The notes beneath the pieces are model-generated. The model had not been told where the DNA came from. It made no database searches and worked only from the letters and a program-made list of their open reading frames with translations. This document shows positions 13,073 through 16,380 of a stretch of DNA of 16,380 nt, piece after piece. The stretch spans positions 1 to 16,380 of the forward strand of contig VGIY01000023.1 in the NCBI GenBank assembly GCA_016867695.1, given 5' to 3'. Positions within the stretch are counted from its first letter, which is position 1; every line of letters starts with the position of its first letter. The DNA is from Candidatus Eiseniibacteriota bacterium (GTDB lineage Bacteria > Eisenbacteria > RBG-16-71-46 > CAIMUX01 > WJJG01). The position numbers and the translations under genes are program-made.

Positions 13073-14917
13073 ATGCGTTGGTTGATCAAGGTCCCTTGCG
13101 GCATCCTGCTCCTGGCGGCAACCGGCGGGGGGGCGGCCGAGACGGCTGGCGAGGTCCGATCGGCGGCAATCGATGCTCCCGCTGCGGGCGTCGCCTCGGC
13201 GTTCGCTGGCCCGGAGGGGAGCGGGCACCAGACGGCGGGCGGATCGCCGAGCGCGCCCGGGTCGGACGGCGCGCCGATGAGGGCCGCCCCGCGGGAGGGC
13301 TCGGCCGCGGGACTGCGCGACGGCTGGCCGGTGTTCCTCGGCACGCCGGGGGCGGGGTTCCCCTACACGCCGACGCTCTACGACATCGACGGCGACGGCG
13401 CCGCCGAGATCTTTCTCACCGGGGGGCATACCTTCGCCCTGCGCGGGAACGGCACCTTCCTGCCCGGCTGGCCGACGGTGGAAATGGAGCACATGGGCTA
13501 CGGGACGAACGACAACATGCCCGGCCCATCGGCGGCCGACATGGACGGCGACGGAGTCGCCGAGGTCCTCTGGAGCCAGAGGGACTGGTGGGCGGGCAGC
13601 TCGCGCATGTGGTGTTTCAACGGCAAGCGCCCCGACGGCTCGAACCTGGACGGATTCCCGCAGCAGGCGCCGGACGAGCCCTCGAACGCGCTCAGCGTGC
13701 CCTTCGTGCTCGGCGACACCGACGGGGACGGCCACCTGGAGGCCTGGGGGCCGCACACGCTCGGCAACACGGGCACGCACTACCTCCTGTCGGGCTTCGA
13801 TCATCAGGGCACGCGCCTCTTCACGACCAGCGTGGCGCGCAGCGAGAACCTGCTGTCGCTCTACTTCGGCGACCTGGACGGCGACGGCGCGGGCGAGATG
13901 TTCGCCGTCGGCTGGCTCTCGCCCGACTACCGCCTGCACGTCTTCACCGCCGACGGCGGCGAGGCCTACGGTTACCCGATCACGCTCCACACGCTGACCT
14001 CCGGCTGGCTCCCCTTCGGCCCCCCCGTGCCCGTCGACCTGGACGGCGACGGCGACCTGGAGATCCTGCTCGGCCACTGGGACTCCGCCGGTTCGCGCGT
14101 CCTTGCCTATCACCACGACGGCGCCCCATGCGGGGGCTTCCCGGTCGAGATCGCCACCGGCAGCCAGCTCTTCTACTTCTCGCTGGGCGACCTGACCGGC
14201 GACGGCGTGCCGGAGCTGATCGCGGCGGACAATCAACTGAGCGCCGATTACCGCATGCACGCGCTCGATCTGGCCACCGGCCTGCCGCTGCCGGGCTGGC
14301 CCCTGCACCTGACGGCATGGCCGGAGGGCTTCCCCGCCGTGGGCGACGTCACCGGCGATGGCCTGCAGGAGGTCTGCTTCGTCACCGCCGGCGGCGAGCT
14401 GTACGCCGTCGCCGGGACGGGCCAGGTGGTGCCCGGCTACCCGCGGATGATGTCCGCTCCCTCGATCTCGGGCGTCGCCATCGGCGACATCGACGGGGAC
14501 GGGCTCTTCGAACTGGTCGCCGCGACCTGGAACGGCTGGGTCTATGCCTGGAACACGCCCGCGCCCGCGCTCGCCGAACGGGCGGACTGGCCGATGCGCA
14601 ACATCGACGCCCGCAACACGGGCGTCTTCGGGCAGCGCGGCGGCGCGAGCGTCGACGCCCGTCCCCAGCGCGCGGGCCTGCGACTTGCCGCGACGCCGAG
14701 CGTCAGCGGCGGCGGCCTGATCCTGCGCGCCCTCGGGGCCGCGGGTCCGCTCGAGGTCGACATCATCGGCACCGATGGACGCCGCCTGGAGAGGCTCGTC
14801 CTGGCGGGCTCGGCTCCGCTGGCCTGGCGGGCGGGGCCGCGGCTTCCCGCCGGGGTCTACGGCGCGCGCCCGGCGGGCGGAGCGGGGGAGGCGGTGCGAT
14901 TCCTGCTCGTGCGTTGA
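13073..14917 (+). CDS. secreted FG-GAP/VCBS beta-propeller protein with C-terminal FlgD-like tail
   Basis: A 614-residue exported protein. A short signal peptide (1-21) is followed by a Gly/Ala/Ser/Pro-rich linker (22-82). Eight calcium-loop motifs of the type DxDGDG..E begin near residues 104, 156, 215, 267, 322, 373, 425 and 472 (two with T at the third position), spaced 47-59 residues apart, which fits a seven- or eight-bladed propeller. 'WPMRNIDARNTG' closes the propeller. A degenerate FlgD-like tail follows ('GTDGRRLERLVL', 'LPAGVYGARP'). The ATG is preceded by a perfect AAGGAGG at 13062-13068. The TGA overlaps the TTG start of the following permease gene, so the two are translationally coupled. 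FG-GAP proteins usually bind proteins or glycans outside the cell; its role in an exporter operon is open. Confidence 0.88.
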   Translation: MRWLIKVPCGILLLAATGGGAAETAGEVRSAAIDAPAAGVASAFAGPEGSGHQTAGGSPSAPGSDGAPMRAAPREGSAAGLRDGWPVFLGTPGAGFPYTPTLYDIDGDGAAEIFLTGGHTFALRGNGTFLPGWPTVEMEHMGYGTNDNMPGPSAADMDGDGVAEVLWSQRDWWAGSSRMWCFNGKRPDGSNLDGFPQQAPDEPSNALSVPFVLGDTDGDGHLEAWGPHTLGNTGTHYLLSGFDHQGTRLFTTSVARSENLLSLYFGDLDGDGAGEMFAVGWLSPDYRLHVFTADGGEAYGYPITLHTLTSGWLPFGPPVPVDLDGDGDLEILLGHWDSAGSRVLAYHHDGAPCGGFPVEIATGSQLFYFSLGDLTGDGVPELIAADNQLSADYRMHALDLATGLPLPGWPLHLTAWPEGFPAVGDVTGDGLQEVCFVTAGGELYAVAGTGQVVPGYPRMMSAPSISGVAIGDIDGDGLFELVAATWNGWVYAWNTPAPALAERADWPMRNIDARNTGVFGQRGGASVDARPQRAGLRLAATPSVSGGGLILRALGAAGPLEVDIIGTDGRRLERLVLAGSAPLAWRAGPRLPAGVYGARPAGGAGEAVRFLLVR

Positions 14918-16140
14918 GGCCCGATCCCGGCGGCGCGCGCGGCGGGGATCTGCTGCGCTACGCCGCCGGCGCCCTGCGCGGCCACCGGCTGCGCACGGCC
15001 CTCTCGCTGACCGGGGTGGCCATCGGCGTCGCCTCGGTGATCCTGCTGACCAGCCTGGGCGAGGGGGCGCGCCTCTACGTGACGGGCGAGTTCGCCACGC
15101 TCGGCTCCAACCTCCTCATCGTCCTGCCGGGGAAGACCGAGACGCGCGGCGCCGCGCCGGTCTTCGGCGGCACGCCCAACGACCTGACCCTCGCCGACGC
15201 CGCGGCGCTGGCCCGGCGCATCCCGCAGCTCGCCGAGGTCGCGCCGGTCAGCCTCGGATCGGGCCGGGCGGCCGCCGGCGAGCGCGGCCGCGAAGTCGTC
15301 GTCATCGGCACGACCCACGAGATGCTCGCCGTGCGCCGGCTGGAGATGGGCATCGGACGATTCCTTCCGCCCGGCGTGACCGACGCGCCGGTGTGCGTCA
15401 TCGGCGCTGCCGTCCGGCGCGAGCTCTTCGGCGCCGAGAACCCGCTCGGCCGGAGTCTGCGCATCGGCGAGTCGCGCTTCCGGGTGATCGGCGTCACCGC
15501 GCCGCGGGGCACCTCGATCGGCATGAACCTCGACGAAGCCGTCTTCGTCCCCGTGGCCACCGGCATGCGCGTCTTCAACCGCACCGGGCTCTTCCGCGCC
15601 ATGGTCACGGTGCGCAGCCACGCCGACATCGAGAGCGCCCGGCGGGCGGTGATCGCCCTGCTCGCCGAGCGGCACGGCGGCGAGGAGGACGTGACCGTCC
15701 TCACCCAGGACGCCGTCCTGGCCACCTTCCGGCAGATCCTGGCCGTGCTCACCTCGGTCCTGGCGGGCATCGCCGCGATCTCCCTGGCCGTGGCCGGCAT
15801 CGGCATCATGAACGTGATGCTCGTCTCGGTCAGCGAGCGGAGGCGCGAGATCGGCCTGCTCAAGGCGCTGGGGGCGACGGGCCCGCAGATCCTGCGCGCC
15901 TTCCTGCTCGAGGCGGCGATGATCTCGACCTCCGGCGGCGCGCTCGGGGTGATCCTGGGCATCGGCGCGGGCCAGGCCTTCCGCAGGCTCGCGCCCGAGT
16001 TCCCGATTCAGCCGCCGCCCTGGGCGGTCGCGGCGGCGCTGATCGTCTCGCTGGGCGTCGGGCTGGCGTTCGGGGGGCTGCCGGCGCGCCGCGCCGCGCG
16101 CCTCGACCCGGTCCGGGCGCTGGCCGGGAGGGGGGGATGA
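14914..16140 (+). CDS. MacB/LolC-type ABC permease, first of a tandem pair
   Basis: A 408-residue inner-membrane permease with MacB-type topology: a first transmembrane helix (about 28-48, 'LTGVAIGVASVILLTSLGEG'), a large periplasmic MacB_PCD-like domain (about 50-285), then three helices in the C-terminal FtsX domain (the first containing 'ISLAVAGIGIMNVMLVSV', with the coupling sequence 'SERRREIGLLKALGAT' after it) and the end 'PARRAARLDPVRAL'. I chose TTG at 14914, which overlaps the previous TGA as TTGA; no ATG or GTG is available before the first helix, and there is no close Shine-Dalgarno, consistent with reinitiation. The ATPase domain is separate (12219), unlike E. coli MacB. The next permease overlaps its stop as ATGA. 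The substrate is unknown; relatives export macrolides, peptides or lipoproteins. Confidence 0.9.
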   Translation: MRPDPGGARGGDLLRYAAGALRGHRLRTALSLTGVAIGVASVILLTSLGEGARLYVTGEFATLGSNLLIVLPGKTETRGAAPVFGGTPNDLTLADAAALARRIPQLAEVAPVSLGSGRAAAGERGREVVVIGTTHEMLAVRRLEMGIGRFLPPGVTDAPVCVIGAAVRRELFGAENPLGRSLRIGESRFRVIGVTAPRGTSIGMNLDEAVFVPVATGMRVFNRTGLFRAMVTVRSHADIESARRAVIALLAERHGGEEDVTVLTQDAVLATFRQILAVLTSVLAGIAAISLAVAGIGIMNVMLVSVSERRREIGLLKALGATGPQILRAFLLEAAMISTSGGALGVILGIGAGQAFRRLAPEFPIQPPPWAVAAALIVSLGVGLAFGGLPARRAARLDPVRALAGRGG

Positions 16141-16380
16141 CGATCGGCGACGCCCTGCGGCAGTCGGCGCGGGCGATGCTCGGGCACCGGCAGCGGTCGC
16201 TGCTGACCATGCTCGGCATCGCCATCGGGATCGCCGCGGTGATCCTGCTGACCTCCCTGGGGGAGGGGACGCGCCTCTACATGCTCAACCAGTTCGCCCA
16301 GTTCGGCACGAATCTCGTCAGCGTGAATCCGGGCAAGGTCGAGACGAGCGGCGTGCCCGGGGCCCTGGGGGGCACGATCC
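16137..16380 (+). CDS. second MacB-type ABC permease, N-terminal part (runs off window)
   Basis: The first 81 codons of a paralogue of the preceding permease. The ATG at 16137 overlaps the preceding TGA (ATGA) and follows a G-rich ribosome-binding site. The first helix and following loop ('LGIAIGIAAVILLTSLGEGT', then 'LYMLNQFAQFGTNLVSVNPGKVET') align with the first permease without gaps ('TSLGEGARLY', 'LGSNLLIVLPGKTET'). The pair likely forms a heterodimer served by the single ATPase at 12219, as LolC and LolE are served by LolD. Confidence 0.9.
   Translation, partial: MTIGDALRQSARAMLGHRQRSLLTMLGIAIGIAAVILLTSLGEGTRLYMLNQFAQFGTNLVSVNPGKVETSGVPGALGGTI

Noticed and set aside
13078..14913. Upstream extension of the first permease to about 1,020 codons
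   Set aside because: The extra part is an out-of-frame reading of the FG-GAP gene (Arg-rich, no domain). The TTG at 14914 gives the expected family length.
1..16380. tRNA, rRNA, insertion sequences, transposases, integrases or attachment sites
   Set aside because: I found no cloverleaf, rRNA core sequence, terminal inverted repeats or transposase domains; base and codon use look uniform across the window.

Overview
The window is very GC-rich (about 70% by eye, with codon third positions almost all G or C). Coding is dense, and many proteins have export signals. Three large secreted proteins end in a FlgD-Ig-like 'DxxGRxV...W.G.......PAGVY' tail. That combination is typical of uncultured FCB-group-like lineages such as Candidatus Eisenbacteria, Krumholzibacteriota or Latescibacterota. 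This placement is inference; the window has no rRNA or other phylogenetic marker.

Layout. (1) 1-1620, plus strand: the 3' part of an aldo/keto reductase, overlapped by a secreted DUF6599-type protein. (2) 1630-4517, minus strand: an operon transcribed leftward with a TolC-like outer-membrane lipoprotein carrying His-rich 21-bp repeats, an ACR3-type arsenite carrier, and a 69-codon unrecognised frame that lacks a standard start codon. (3) 4518-4887: a divergent control region. (4) 4888-5964, plus: an exported DUF1028 protein with a C-terminal TPR region. It converges on mscL (5961-6410, minus, with a zinc-ribbon tail), and the two stop codons share one CTAG. (5) 6411-6723: a second divergent region with three 30-bp repeats, a hairpin and promoter-like sites. 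(6) 6724-9132, plus: one parallel beta-helix secreted protein of about 800 codons, interrupted by a single in-frame TGA at 7570. (7) 9373-10965, plus: a secreted repeat protein with a FlgD-like tail. (8) 11015-16380, plus: a MacAB/LolCDE-type exporter made of a membrane-fusion protein (apparent CTG start), an ABC ATPase (GTG start), a permease (TTG start) and a second, tandem permease that runs off the window. An eight-motif FG-GAP beta-propeller secreted protein sits between the ATPase and the first permease.

How the genes may work together. The exporter genes have no outer-membrane channel beside them, and the TolC-like gene about 6.5 kb away has no pump beside it apart from the single-component ACR3, so they could be partners. 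The FG-GAP gene is translationally coupled to the first permease (its TGA overlaps the TTG start), which ties a secreted propeller to the exporter. It could be cargo, a periplasmic partner or a passenger. The observations I rank highest are the interrupted beta-helix gene, the embedded propeller gene, the non-standard starts, and the repeated in-frame short tandem duplications near gene 5' ends.
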